IMG/VR virus record: IMGVR_UViG_3300030098_004371
Location: 1-43,255 of that record
DNA: 43,255 nucleotides
Strand: one strand, 5' to 3'
Origin: a virus
The position numbers and the translations under genes are program-made. Below, one piece after another: positions 24,296-34,457 of this stretch (its first letter is position 1; each line of letters begins with the position of its first letter). The notes beneath the pieces were generated by a model. It worked only from the letters and a program-made list of their open reading frames with translations. It made no database searches and was not told the origin of the DNA.

Positions 24296-26185
24296 ATGCC
24301 GCTCGAAAAACTTATTTTCAAACCGGGCATTGTAAAGGAAGCCACGGATTATGCGGAAGGCGGCGGTTGGACCGACGGCAATCTTGTCAGATTTCGAAAA
24401 AACCGCGTTGAAAAAATTGGCGGATGGAAAAAATTAGGCACTTCAAACTTTCTCGGCACTCCGCGAGCAGGCCATGCTTGGATAGCGCTTGATGGCACAA
24501 AATATTTTGGTGTAGGTACAAATCTAAAATACTATATCGAGCAGGGTGACTCTTATTTTGACGTGACGCCAATTCGCTCAACGACAAGCGCAGGCGATGT
24601 GACTTTTGCAGCGACCAATGGCTCATCCACGATCACTGTGACCGACACTAGCCACGGCGCTGAAAACAATGACTTTGTTACTTTCAGCGGTGCTGCTTCA
24701 TTAGGCGGCAATGTAACAGCGGCTGTGCTCAACCAAGAATATCAAATTGTTTTGGTGACGAGTGCAAACGCTTACACGATTGTTGCCAAAGATACGTCGG
24801 GCGCAACTGTTACAGCCAACAGCTCAGACTCTGGCAACGGCGGGTCAAGCACCGTTGGCGCTTATCAAACTAATACAGGCACTAACACATTTGTCTCGTC
24901 AACAGGCTGGGGGGTGAACGCTTGGGGTGCAGGCGCGTGGGGTTCTGCGAACGCAATCACCGATAAAAACCAACTTCGCCTGTGGACGCATGACAATTTT
25001 GGTGAAAACCTTATTATCAATCCGCGTGGCGGAGATCTTTTCAGATGGCTCGAAAGTAGCGGCACCAGTCAGCGAGCGGTCCAGTTATCCACTATAGCAA
25101 CGGCAAATCAGGTTCCCACGCGAGCTCTGCAAGTCCTTACGAGTGAAAGAGATAGGCATTTGATTGTGCTTGGAGCTGATACCCTGAGCAGTGGATCTCG
25201 GACGGGCACGCTTGATCCCATGTTGATTGCGTTTTCTGACAGCGAAAATGAGCTTGAGTTCGAATCAAAATCAACTAACACGGCAGGCAGCGTGCGCCTG
25301 AGCGCTGGATCTTTGATCATTGGCGGCATAAAAAGCCGACAAGAAATATTGATTTGGACTGATACCGCTTTATACAACATGGCTTTTATTGGCGCGCCTT
25401 TGACCTTTGCTGTCAACCTTATCAATGAGGGCGCGGGATTGATCGGTCCAAAGGCCGCAGTAAGTAGTCCCGTAGGCGTATTTTTTGCGAGCAAAAGCGC
25501 GTTTTACCTTTACGCGGGTAGTGTCAGGCGGCTCCCTTGCACCGTACAAGAGTATGTTTTTCAGGACATTGACCTCTCTCAGGCTTTTAAATGCCACATA
25601 GGTCTTAATTCAGAGTACAGCGAATTCTGGTTCTTTTACCCGTCCATTGAGGACGACACTGGCGAGATATCCCGCTTTGTCACATACAATTATGAATCAG
25701 GGGTCTGGTCTATTGGAAAATTGAAACGATACTTCTGGACCGATCAGGGCGTTGAAGATCACCCCCGAGCGGGTGCAGATATTAGTGGATCATTCTGTAT
25801 ATTTGAACACGAAGACGGTTATGACGATGACACGTCTGTCATGACAGACGTGTTTGTGGAATCGGGCGACATGGATATTGGCGATGGTGAGCAGTTTTCT
25901 TTTGTGAAGAAAATTATCCCTGATGTTCGCTTTGTGTTGGAGGATGGCGTTTCGGCAGATGCAGCTCTAAACATTGTGCTAAAACGACGCAATGAGCCTC
26001 TGGAAAGCCTGACAACCGATACCACGACACAAGTCAAAGCAAGCGCGCCTTTTACAAATTTGAGGACTCGCGCGCGTCAACTTGTTTTTCGGTTCGAGTC
26101 CGATGAGGATGCGACCGACGCGCTCGGCTACAAATGGCGTTTGGGCGACTCGCGAATTGAGATTCAACCAAGCGGAAGACGATGA
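24296..26185 (+). CDS. tail nozzle-like protein
   Basis: 629 residues. The N-terminus 'KPGIVKEATDYAEGGGWTDGNLVRFRKNRVEKIGGW' is the beta-propeller-like start found in podovirus nozzle/tubular B-like proteins (also P22 gp10-like). A 'WGVNAWGAGAWGSA' box lies at ~207-220. The middle has 'LTFAVNLINEGAGLIGPKAAVS', also family-typical. Would form the tail tip through which DNA passes. Confidence 0.75.
   Translation: MPLEKLIFKPGIVKEATDYAEGGGWTDGNLVRFRKNRVEKIGGWKKLGTSNFLGTPRAGHAWIALDGTKYFGVGTNLKYYIEQGDSYFDVTPIRSTTSAGDVTFAATNGSSTITVTDTSHGAENNDFVTFSGAASLGGNVTAAVLNQEYQIVLVTSANAYTIVAKDTSGATVTANSSDSGNGGSSTVGAYQTNTGTNTFVSSTGWGVNAWGAGAWGSANAITDKNQLRLWTHDNFGENLIINPRGGDLFRWLESSGTSQRAVQLSTIATANQVPTRALQVLTSERDRHLIVLGADTLSSGSRTGTLDPMLIAFSDSENELEFESKSTNTAGSVRLSAGSLIIGGIKSRQEILIWTDTALYNMAFIGAPLTFAVNLINEGAGLIGPKAAVSSPVGVFFASKSAFYLYAGSVRRLPCTVQEYVFQDIDLSQAFKCHIGLNSEYSEFWFFYPSIEDDTGEISRFVTYNYESGVWSIGKLKRYFWTDQGVEDHPRAGADISGSFCIFEHEDGYDDDTSVMTDVFVESGDMDIGDGEQFSFVKKIIPDVRFVLEDGVSADAALNIVLKRRNEPLESLTTDTTTQVKASAPFTNLRTRARQLVFRFESDEDATDALGYKWRLGDSRIEIQPSGRR
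25830..25853. repeat. perfect 24-bp palindrome inside the nozzle gene
   Basis: ACACGTCTGTCA followed by its exact reverse complement TGACAGACGTGT, no spacer. Codes for an acidic surface stretch (DDDTSVMTDVFVES). No known protein reason for such symmetry. Confidence 0.95.
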
Positions 26186-26490
26186 GCAAGTTGCTTGAAA
26201 CGCAACTGCCGCTTGCTACAGGTGACGAGGTAACGCCTGACATTTACAATCGCTTGGTTCGAATATTAGAGCTAAACTTAGGCGCAATCGATATATCGAT
26301 TAGCCCACATTTCACGCAAAACCAAGTTGACAGTTTACAATTTGCCACTGGCGCTATAATATTCAATTCAACGACCGAAGTTCATCAAGCATTTGACGGA
26401 AAAACAATGCGTAATTTGTATGAGCATCAAACAACTCTAAGCAGCTTCAGTGTCACTTCGGCTCTGGGCAGCATTTCGGTGACCGTATGA
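26182..26490 (+). CDS. small tail-region protein, unknown
   Basis: 102 residues; ATGA overlaps with both neighbours. A helical N-terminus (DIYNRLVRILELNLGAIDI) precedes a beta-rich C-terminus. Lies between nozzle and internal proteins. No family recognised. Confidence 0.65.
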   Translation: MSKLLETQLPLATGDEVTPDIYNRLVRILELNLGAIDISISPHFTQNQVDSLQFATGAIIFNSTTEVHQAFDGKTMRNLYEHQTTLSSFSVTSALGSISVTV

Positions 26491-28499
26491 ATCCTATCCT
26501 GAAAAGCAGAATTGAGAACCTTCTTGGCTCTAGCCTTGAAACTATGTACCCCGGCGATATGTCGCAAGGACAACTTGACACCACACGCGAGCGACTTCAA
26601 ACAGATCCTGAGTTTGCAGAGCGTTATTATGAAGGCACGGATTATGACGCGCCTCTGCCGAGTGCCGCTCCTTCAACTCTTGTTCGCGATCCCTTTAATG
26701 CAAATCCTGACCCGCGAATAAATATAGTTTTACCGGAACGAGGCGTTGGGGCTGTAAGCGAAAATGAAAGAGTTTTTGTGAATCAAAAAATACGGGAGCA
26801 AATGGAAGCCCTGATGAACGCTCAGACGATGGCCGATGATCCAGTCGAGAAGCGGCAAATTGGGCATTTGCAGGAAGGCTTGCAGACGGCAATGAATGCG
26901 CCTTTTGCCGACCAAGCAGCTATGCTGGCAAATATGGGCAGAGGTGATGACTCTACGATGGCGCATTTGCGAGCGGGTGAAGTTGTGCTGCCACCTGAAG
27001 CGTTTGATGACCCAGTGTTTGAAGCGGTGGTGGAGAACAAATTTAACGATCTCGACATCAACCCAGAAAAAGCGGTGGTGGGCGTCGGCATTGCTTCGCT
27101 TAACCCCAGTACAGGACTTGAGGAATTTGGTTTCTTCAAAAAGATAGCGAAAGGCGTCAAAAAAGTTGTGAAAAAGGTTGCAAAACCGTTGGCTCAAGTC
27201 GGTCAGTTTATCCCCGGCCCTCACCAACCATTTGCGGCGATGGCAAACAAAGCGTTTACGGTCTACGACGTAGCTAAAGGAAGAGCGAGCCCTTTTGCGC
27301 TGGCAGGCGCTTTTGCTCCCACTAAATTTCCCACTGGGGGTGGTGGAGGAATAGGAGGTTTAGGCGGTTTTTTAACACAGCCTGTGGGTGGCTACCAAGG
27401 AAATTTTTTCGATAGATTTATAGGTGGGATAGGCGATTTAGCGTCAGGTGCTTATGAGTATGTCATGCCGGGCGCTGACAACGTGGGATTATTTGGTAAC
27501 TTAGGTAATACCATTGGGCGAGCTGGAGAATATATATTGCCGGGCCAAGATGACAGAGGATTGTTCAGCAATCTCGGAAGAGATCTATTTGGCATTGGCA
27601 AAACACCGCAAGAGCAAGTCAATGATTTGATCATGAATTCTGACGAAGTAACAGCGAAAGCAGTGTCTGACGCGCTTGAAAGCGGCATGACGCCAGAACA
27701 GATTCTAGGAACCTATGGTCAGGCGCAGCAGATGGCAGGCATGGGCGGCATGTTCGGCGGTACTCAACCCTATCCAGTGATGGGTGGAGGAATGCAACCT
27801 TACGGAATGATGGGCGGCAACCAAGGATTCGGCTTTCAGCAGGCAGGACTAGGCGGGTTGCTTCAACAAGCGTTGCCTTTCTTAGGCACGGGCGCTGCCA
27901 TGTATGCCGCGAACAAGGCTGATGATGGACTTTTCGGGCTCGATTTTCTAACGCCTAAAAATATTGGCATCGGCGCGCTAGTCGGTGGCCTTGGCAAACT
28001 TGCCTATGATGCTACGAAAGACGAAAAAGGTGTACCGCTAACGCCGCTTACACAAATGTCACCGACGGGGCGCTACAACATTGAAGCTGAAATAGCAAAT
28101 CGCATGGGTCAAGCTGCCCCAAATCCAGTTGAATTTGGCTTGCTGCCTGCAGGCACGTTTCCTGAGTTAACTGGTGGGGCGCCAGCACAGAGGGCGCTTG
28201 GTGGGCCCGTAATGGCTTTTGCCGAGGGTGGTGATGTAGACGAGACAGAATACAAGCGCATGAGTGGCGACATTGATGGTGCTGGCACAGAAACCAGTGA
28301 TGATATACCCGCAATGTTGTCTGATGGCGAGTTTGTGATGACAGGCCGCGCAGTGCGCGGCGCTGGCTCTTTTGACATGAAGGAAAAAGGCGGGATCATT
28401 ACCCTTAAAAAAACAAAAGAAGAAAGTCGTAGCGATGGCACTGACATGATGTACAAGCTGATGGACACGTTTGAGGGATCAGCGAGGGCTGCGACATGA
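26487..28499 (+). CDS. large virion protein, candidate internal/ejection protein
   Basis: 670 residues. A short motif appears twice: 'DDSTMAHLRAGEVVLPP' (~154-170) and 'SDDIPAMLSDGEFVMTG' (near 605-621). The first is followed by 'GFFKKIAKGVKKVVKKVAKPL', an amphipathic cationic helix that could disturb membranes. The middle is Gly/Met-rich (MAGMGGMFGG, GGGMQPYGMMGGN). Families with these motifs occur downstream of nozzles in marine phages. Role in DNA ejection is inferred. Confidence 0.7.
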   Translation: MNPILKSRIENLLGSSLETMYPGDMSQGQLDTTRERLQTDPEFAERYYEGTDYDAPLPSAAPSTLVRDPFNANPDPRINIVLPERGVGAVSENERVFVNQKIREQMEALMNAQTMADDPVEKRQIGHLQEGLQTAMNAPFADQAAMLANMGRGDDSTMAHLRAGEVVLPPEAFDDPVFEAVVENKFNDLDINPEKAVVGVGIASLNPSTGLEEFGFFKKIAKGVKKVVKKVAKPLAQVGQFIPGPHQPFAAMANKAFTVYDVAKGRASPFALAGAFAPTKFPTGGGGGIGGLGGFLTQPVGGYQGNFFDRFIGGIGDLASGAYEYVMPGADNVGLFGNLGNTIGRAGEYILPGQDDRGLFSNLGRDLFGIGKTPQEQVNDLIMNSDEVTAKAVSDALESGMTPEQILGTYGQAQQMAGMGGMFGGTQPYPVMGGGMQPYGMMGGNQGFGFQQAGLGGLLQQALPFLGTGAAMYAANKADDGLFGLDFLTPKNIGIGALVGGLGKLAYDATKDEKGVPLTPLTQMSPTGRYNIEAEIANRMGQAAPNPVEFGLLPAGTFPELTGGAPAQRALGGPVMAFAEGGDVDETEYKRMSGDIDGAGTETSDDIPAMLSDGEFVMTGRAVRGAGSFDMKEKGGIITLKKTKEESRSDGTDMMYKLMDTFEGSARAAT

Positions 28500-30469
28500 A
28501 TCCAGAAGATTTCTTTCACTCCACTGGCACGACTGTCTACACAGACTATGATCCTGCCACTCGCACGGTCAAAGTGCAAAGAGGTGGAGTTATGGGGATG
28601 TCTGATGCTGGTCGGATGAGTGTCGATAGGCTGATGGATGAAACAGATATTTCGGGTACGTCTGACGATGGTCTTTCAATTAGAAGGGGAAATTATGACC
28701 CCCAATTTGCACAGGCGTTTCAACAATTTGAGGCTGCTCAACCAACATTGCCACAGACAACACCGAGTCCAAAAGGTTTCAGTTATCGTCCTGAAGTTAC
28801 GGAGGGATATGACCAAATATATACCTCTTACAGTGATTATGACCCAGTATCTCAGACGGTAAAAAAGAAAACCTCTGGTGGTATGTTAGGTAGGACTTTT
28901 GAAAGCAGGGTCAATGTAAATGATGTGCGAGATCCAAAATTTGCGGAAGCATTGCAACAATTTCAAGCTGGACAGGGACAACCCCAGACAACACCGAATC
29001 AACCCGTAACAACGCAACCGAGCCCCGACGCAACTCAACCGCCAGTTCAATCATCCCTAGATGTGCGAATGAGTCGCATGCCCTACGCCGCATCTGTCGT
29101 GCGTGATGACACGTCGATGGACCCAATACTGCAGCAGTTGTTATATGGCACAGGTGGTATTGGCGGATTTGTGCCCGGCGCTATGCGAGCTGCAGAAAGA
29201 ACCTTTTTCGATTCGGAAGGCAGGCCGATTGTCATACCTGAGCTTGCTGCAGAATTTACGCCAGATCAACTGGTGGCACAGCAGTTAGCTCGACAGCAAG
29301 TTGGTAGTTTTCAGCCTTTTGCAGGCGCTGCAGAAAGCGCGTTCAGGCGAGGTATCGGAAGCCTTTCGGAAAGGCAAGAGCAACAGCTTGAGCAGGCTCA
29401 AAAAGCGCTCGCAGTGCAGGAAGAAGCCGCAAAGGCAGCAGACACTTTTGGTATTGACCTAACGGAAGCTGCAGATGTTTTGCGCGGCACGGGCAGAGAG
29501 TTTGATCCAACTTTAACTGATCGTTTTTACGATCCGTTTGAGAAAAAAGTGGTACAGCAGACGGTCGAAGATGCTTTGGAGGGTCTTGCAAAATCTGACA
29601 TTGCAGCGCGTCAGAGAGATATCCTACAGGGCGGTGAATCAGCGTTTGGCTCTCGCGCAAGACTCAGCGCCGCAGAACGAGCCGAAGCGCTCGGTAAGGG
29701 TCTGGCACAGCAATTGTCGGGCATACGAAGCCGAGGCTTTTTACAAGCGCAAAGCGCAGCGCAACAGGAACTTGCTAGACAAGAAGCAGCAGAGCGTGCA
29801 AAATCAACGGGACTTGCAGGGCTTGCTGGTCAAAGACTGACGGGCACGCTATCAAGTGCAGGACAACTCGCTCAAGGCTACGGTCAGCTAGGCAACGTGC
29901 AAGGCTCGATCGGTCAGCAGCAAGCAGCAGCTCAGGGTGCATTTGGTCAGCAATTGACAGGATTAGGTCAACAAGTCAGAGGCAATCTGCAGCAAGACAT
30001 TAGCGGAATAGCAGGATCGGGCGCGCAGCAGCAACAACAAACACAGCGAGAGCTGGATATGCAGCGTCGCGCTTTGATGCAAGCACAGCAAGCTCCGCTA
30101 CAACAGTTCCAAGCGTTACAGCCATTTGTGGCGCAAGGCATACAGGGCGCTGGTCGTGGCTCGCAAGTCAGAACACAATTTACGCCACCGCCAAATCCGC
30201 TGACTGCGGGGCTAGGCGTGGGCTTGAGCGCGCTAGGCACGGTTGGTAATTTAGCTTATCCAAGGCCAACTTACGGAAATGAGCCAATAAATACCGTTAG
30301 CAACCCAGTTACTGGAATAAATCAATTTAGTCGCCCCGAGCAACCAGTCGGATTTTACGGCGCTAACCCAAATCAATTTTATTCAGCGGCTCAACCAGTT
30401 CAGCCCATGCCGATGCCAAATCCTTACAACCAACCAATGCCGGGCCAGACCCGCACGTTGAGCGTGTAA
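28496..30469 (+). CDS. Gln-rich internal virion protein candidate
   Basis: 657 residues. Two similar N-terminal segments ('TTVYTDYDPATRTVKVQRGGVMGMSDAGRM' and 'YTSYSDYDPVSQTVKKKTSGGMLGRTF') form an internal duplication. The middle and C-terminus are Gln/Ala helical (QQQQQTQRELDMQRRAL), ending Pro-rich. Helical Q-rich proteins of this size in this place are typical ejection proteins of podoviruses. Confidence 0.7.
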   Translation: MNPEDFFHSTGTTVYTDYDPATRTVKVQRGGVMGMSDAGRMSVDRLMDETDISGTSDDGLSIRRGNYDPQFAQAFQQFEAAQPTLPQTTPSPKGFSYRPEVTEGYDQIYTSYSDYDPVSQTVKKKTSGGMLGRTFESRVNVNDVRDPKFAEALQQFQAGQGQPQTTPNQPVTTQPSPDATQPPVQSSLDVRMSRMPYAASVVRDDTSMDPILQQLLYGTGGIGGFVPGAMRAAERTFFDSEGRPIVIPELAAEFTPDQLVAQQLARQQVGSFQPFAGAAESAFRRGIGSLSERQEQQLEQAQKALAVQEEAAKAADTFGIDLTEAADVLRGTGREFDPTLTDRFYDPFEKKVVQQTVEDALEGLAKSDIAARQRDILQGGESAFGSRARLSAAERAEALGKGLAQQLSGIRSRGFLQAQSAAQQELARQEAAERAKSTGLAGLAGQRLTGTLSSAGQLAQGYGQLGNVQGSIGQQQAAAQGAFGQQLTGLGQQVRGNLQQDISGIAGSGAQQQQQTQRELDMQRRALMQAQQAPLQQFQALQPFVAQGIQGAGRGSQVRTQFTPPPNPLTAGLGVGLSALGTVGNLAYPRPTYGNEPINTVSNPVTGINQFSRPEQPVGFYGANPNQFYSAAQPVQPMPMPNPYNQPMPGQTRTLSV

Positions 30470-30470
30470 C

Positions 30471-31907
30471 ATGAATCAGTTTATGAGCGGTATCGTTCCG
30501 TTAGTTGATGAAGCGCGGCGTCAGTATGTGAATCTCGAAGAGCCTAAGCCATTGCTTGAGCCTTTAACGCCTGAGATGCCGCAAGATCCGCCTGTGGTGC
30601 CTCCAACCACATTGTTTAATATCAAGATGCAAGAAATGACAGACGCACTTAAAAACAAGGCGCAAACTCCTTCTGTGGAAGTTGAGGAGAAAGATAATTT
30701 TCTTAAAGATTACACTAAATATAAAGACAGAATGTCTGAAGTTTTACAGTATTCGCCAAAACCCAGTATATTTGATGCAGCAACCGATATCGGAGCGGCT
30801 CTATTGGCAGACACCAGACAAAATCCTTATGTCGGTTTGGGAAAAGGGTTCTTAACTTTTAATGAAAGAGTAAGAAAGAAAGATGAAGAAAGAAGACAAA
30901 TAGATCAGCGTGTTGGCTTGGAAGCTATAAAATTAGCCACTGAGGATGAGCGGCTCGCCGATAAGTATTTGAACGACTACAATTTAAAGATATTAGAAAA
31001 ACGGCTTGAATCGCCTGCTCTTGTTGAATATGAAGTTGATGAGATAGATCCAAGCACGCAGAAGCCAACTGGCAATAAAGTTATCCTAAAAATTGACAAA
31101 AACAATACGGCTGAAGTGATGGCAATTCAGGCTGACCCATCTGCCCGTTTAATCGAACCCGCCAAATCGCAGATTACGATTGAAGCAGAAAAGGATGAGC
31201 CCAAAGCAGACAAAGAGGCTCGGGGGTCACTTAGCAAGATAGAAGATGATTTAGCCGAAGCAAAACAGCGCGGTAGATCACAAAAAGATTTGATAGATCG
31301 ATTTTTAGTTGAAGTTAACAGGTTATCGGATGACGATTTTGGAAATGTCGAAGCAGCTACTTTGCAAGTTAGAAAGGTGATGGATGAGCTTGGAATTAAA
31401 TATGACACTAAAGGGGTAATTGGCTCTCAAGAGTTACTTGGCTCTTTGGGCACCCGATTAGCTATGGGTTTAATACAAAACACGAAAGGCGCAATCACAG
31501 AAATGGAAATGCGTTTATTTTTATCTGCTTCCCCCACTTTGGCTTCAACAAAAGAAGGGCTCCTAGAATTGGCGGATTATCTTGGAAGAATTGCTAATCG
31601 CGACATAAACAGATCGGTAGATTACAATCGAGCTTTGGCTAAAGAAAATTTGCACGATCGGGTCTTGGATGATGGCACGATTGAGCCGCTCACAGATCGA
31701 CAAAGACTAAACGCCACAAATTCTTATCTGGATGAATGGTACAAGGCTAACCCATTTCTTACCGAAAAAGAACGAGAAGAGCTTGCAGATTTAGCAAAAA
31801 AATATCCAGAGCGTTTGCCGGGTTATCAAGCAGAAATTGAACGTGCTAATTTCTTTGATGACTATCAAGGCAGAACAACTGGCTCAGGATTTAGTTTCAA
31901 CGATTAA
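30471..31907 (+). CDS. helical internal virion protein candidate
   Basis: 478 residues, ATG one base after the previous stop. Helical and charged throughout, with an early 'FDAATDIGAALLADTRQNPYVGLGKGFLTFNERV' box known from marine-phage internal proteins. No membrane segment. Fits a soluble partner of the ejection machinery. Confidence 0.65.
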   Translation: MNQFMSGIVPLVDEARRQYVNLEEPKPLLEPLTPEMPQDPPVVPPTTLFNIKMQEMTDALKNKAQTPSVEVEEKDNFLKDYTKYKDRMSEVLQYSPKPSIFDAATDIGAALLADTRQNPYVGLGKGFLTFNERVRKKDEERRQIDQRVGLEAIKLATEDERLADKYLNDYNLKILEKRLESPALVEYEVDEIDPSTQKPTGNKVILKIDKNNTAEVMAIQADPSARLIEPAKSQITIEAEKDEPKADKEARGSLSKIEDDLAEAKQRGRSQKDLIDRFLVEVNRLSDDDFGNVEAATLQVRKVMDELGIKYDTKGVIGSQELLGSLGTRLAMGLIQNTKGAITEMEMRLFLSASPTLASTKEGLLELADYLGRIANRDINRSVDYNRALAKENLHDRVLDDGTIEPLTDRQRLNATNSYLDEWYKANPFLTEKEREELADLAKKYPERLPGYQAEIERANFFDDYQGRTTGSGFSFND

Positions 31908-31922
31908 CAGGAATGATAACAA

Positions 31923-34457
31923 TTGGCAGAAGAAACAAAAACAGTCGAAATTCAAACTGAGTTTGGAAATTTTACCATTAGGGATGTTCCGATTAACATG
32001 TCTGAGGAAAAGCTCCGCGAGATTAAAAGTTCTGAAATCGCAAAAGAAACCGAAAACCTAAGACGACAAACTCTTGAAAGTTTTGGTCTCTCTGATGACG
32101 ATATCAATAGAGACTTGGAGCGTTCAGGTGTTATCAATGCCCTGTTATCTGGTTTAAGCAACGACGAGGCTTACAAGTTAGCTTGGCTTGCCAAAAAAAG
32201 ATTTCCAGAAATGGAAGATCCTGCATCCTTATATTTCATTGATGAGGATGGAGAATTTAGCTACATAGATCCAGAAACATTTAAACCAAAAAAAGAGTTC
32301 AGGGACGGCGCTTTCAACGACATGCTTTTCGGGGCGGCTGAATTAGTTGGGCCAACCGCGCAATTTTTGGCTGAAACAATACCGGGCACGGTAGCCCTCA
32401 CATATGGTACTTTTGCGACGGGCAGTCCACTAGCAGGCGGGGTGGCGGCAGGAACTGCAACTGGGATTGGCGGAGGCACTGCTTACGCACTGCGTGAAGG
32501 GATCTCTGAAGCGTTTGACGGCCCACCACTTAACGTCGCCAAAGCCAAAAATGATTTAACTAGTTCTAGCCTTTTTGGGTCGATTCCTTTTGGTGCTGGC
32601 GTATCTCAAAGCACGGGTGATATCTTTAAAGCGGTCACTGGAAAGTTTCCTGACAGAGACGGTCGCAGGATATTGCAAGACATCATTGCCGAGGGAGGCA
32701 GCGACGCTGAGTCAAAAATAAAATATGCCAAAGATAAATATGATGTGGTTTTGACAAAAGCAGAGGCTGAAGGAATTGTCGGAAACGCTGCTTTGTTACA
32801 AAAATATTTGCAAATGCAGGGCGGATCGCAAAAAATCTGGGACTTCTATCACGACCGTGCTTTACAGGTTGAGGAGCAGGCAAATGTTTTTTTCGATGAA
32901 ATACTGGGTGGCAAATATCTTGATGACGCACGAAGAGCAAAGCTGTCAGGTGTTCAGACCTTAGATCCCGAAATGGATCTTGCTGAAGCAGCAGATAGAG
33001 TTTTGAGGAGGCTGGCGAAAGAAAGGAAAGAGCGAGCAAAGCCAATGTATGCTGCTGCGTATGATTTAGATGTTGATGTTGATATCTCAGGAGTTGCCAA
33101 TGCGGTAAAGGCAAAGCTCGACAATCCAAATATATCGAAACCAACAAAAACGGCTTACAAAGCCATCTATAATAGTTTGTTGGATAAAACAAAGCCAATA
33201 CTCGACGAAGGGAAGATCGTAGGTTACGAGCTACGTTCAGACACTAAACTTATTCATGATGCGCTAGTAGAAGATTTTGACAATGTTTTTGATACGCTTT
33301 CATTGCCAAAAAGAGCTAGGCTCAAAAGAGAAATATCCATACTGAGGGAGGATCTATCGAAACAGCTCAAAGCTGCCAACCCGCTTTTTAAAAAAGCAAC
33401 AGAAACTTATGATATGACTACGGGGCATCTTCAAATGCTCGAAAGGACCATCATAAATGATTTGGCAAAAGCAGTTGAGAAAGGCGGCGAGCAGGCAGCG
33501 CGACTCACACAAAGGCTCTTCAATGGCAACATCACACCTCAGAAAGTAACGGAATTAAAAAAACTAATTACCGAAGAAGACCCTCAAGTTTGGCAAAACA
33601 TTTTAGGACATTGGCTTCGCACTCAGTTTGACGAAGCAATCGCTGCAACTGATAACGTGCTTGGCGTACCCAATCGCTTTCTGTCTCGAATTGGCATGCG
33701 CGGCAGGGTGTTCACGGGCAGGGGCGCTCAGGCCACTAGAGGTAAAAAAGCAAGGGTTTTTGAAGCAGCGCTTGGCAAAGATGAATTTGATAACTTCAAG
33801 GATCTTGTTGAGTTGATGCAGGCAACAAGTTATGTGGCGACAAAATCTGGATCGCCAACGCAGCCATTTTTAGCAATGCAAAGAGCGATGGAGGCGGTGG
33901 CTGGTGGCAGGCAGAGCTATGCCGTTAGCTTGATGAGGTCTATGATCGAACTGCCCTCCAGATTGGTAGCAAGAGGATTTGATGACGCTGCAAAAGCTAC
34001 TCTTGCCCTGCAAAAAGAAAATTTTGAAGACAGAATCATTCAAGCATTGATCGACCCAAAAATGGCTGAACAATTAAAAAAAGAAATTGAGGCCGTAAAG
34101 CCAATCGTATATTTTGGCGTGCAAGCTGCAGCAACGGGAAGTAGTGCTTTATTGGAAAACTTGGCTTCTGAATCAGATAAATATAACGAAAGAAACAAAG
34201 AGTTGATACGCAGTGAAACTGGACTTCAAATTCAAGAACGGGCTAGAGACGCTTACAAAGTCATGGAAGAAAGAGATCGAGCCCGAGAAGAAAGAGAAAA
34301 AAGTCGCCTTGAGTCTTCAATTAATTCCATACAAATGAATCCGATTGATTTTGAAAGCTCGCCACAAATAAATCCCGCACTATCCCCGACATTGCTACCA
34401 AATCCGCAGGATAGAGAGATAGCAATGCGGCGACAGGGGATAGGCGGATTGGCTTAA
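31923..34457 (+). CDS. very large internal/ejection protein with membrane-like Gly-rich segment
   Basis: 844 residues from TTG 31923 (CAGGAATG upstream; the next Met would delete 'AEETKTVEIQTEFGNF'). Residues ~132-226 are a hydrophobic Gly/Ala-rich stretch (ELVGPTAQFLAETIPGTVAL; GGVAAGTATGIGGGTA), which may form a membrane or channel segment on ejection. The rest is long charged helices. The stop overlaps the stop of the convergent reverse gene by 4 nt (34454-34457). Confidence 0.7.
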   Translation: MAEETKTVEIQTEFGNFTIRDVPINMSEEKLREIKSSEIAKETENLRRQTLESFGLSDDDINRDLERSGVINALLSGLSNDEAYKLAWLAKKRFPEMEDPASLYFIDEDGEFSYIDPETFKPKKEFRDGAFNDMLFGAAELVGPTAQFLAETIPGTVALTYGTFATGSPLAGGVAAGTATGIGGGTAYALREGISEAFDGPPLNVAKAKNDLTSSSLFGSIPFGAGVSQSTGDIFKAVTGKFPDRDGRRILQDIIAEGGSDAESKIKYAKDKYDVVLTKAEAEGIVGNAALLQKYLQMQGGSQKIWDFYHDRALQVEEQANVFFDEILGGKYLDDARRAKLSGVQTLDPEMDLAEAADRVLRRLAKERKERAKPMYAAAYDLDVDVDISGVANAVKAKLDNPNISKPTKTAYKAIYNSLLDKTKPILDEGKIVGYELRSDTKLIHDALVEDFDNVFDTLSLPKRARLKREISILREDLSKQLKAANPLFKKATETYDMTTGHLQMLERTIINDLAKAVEKGGEQAARLTQRLFNGNITPQKVTELKKLITEEDPQVWQNILGHWLRTQFDEAIAATDNVLGVPNRFLSRIGMRGRVFTGRGAQATRGKKARVFEAALGKDEFDNFKDLVELMQATSYVATKSGSPTQPFLAMQRAMEAVAGGRQSYAVSLMRSMIELPSRLVARGFDDAAKATLALQKENFEDRIIQALIDPKMAEQLKKEIEAVKPIVYFGVQAAATGSSALLENLASESDKYNERNKELIRSETGLQIQERARDAYKVMEERDRAREEREKSRLESSINSIQMNPIDFESSPQINPALSPTLLPNPQDREIAMRRQGIGGLA

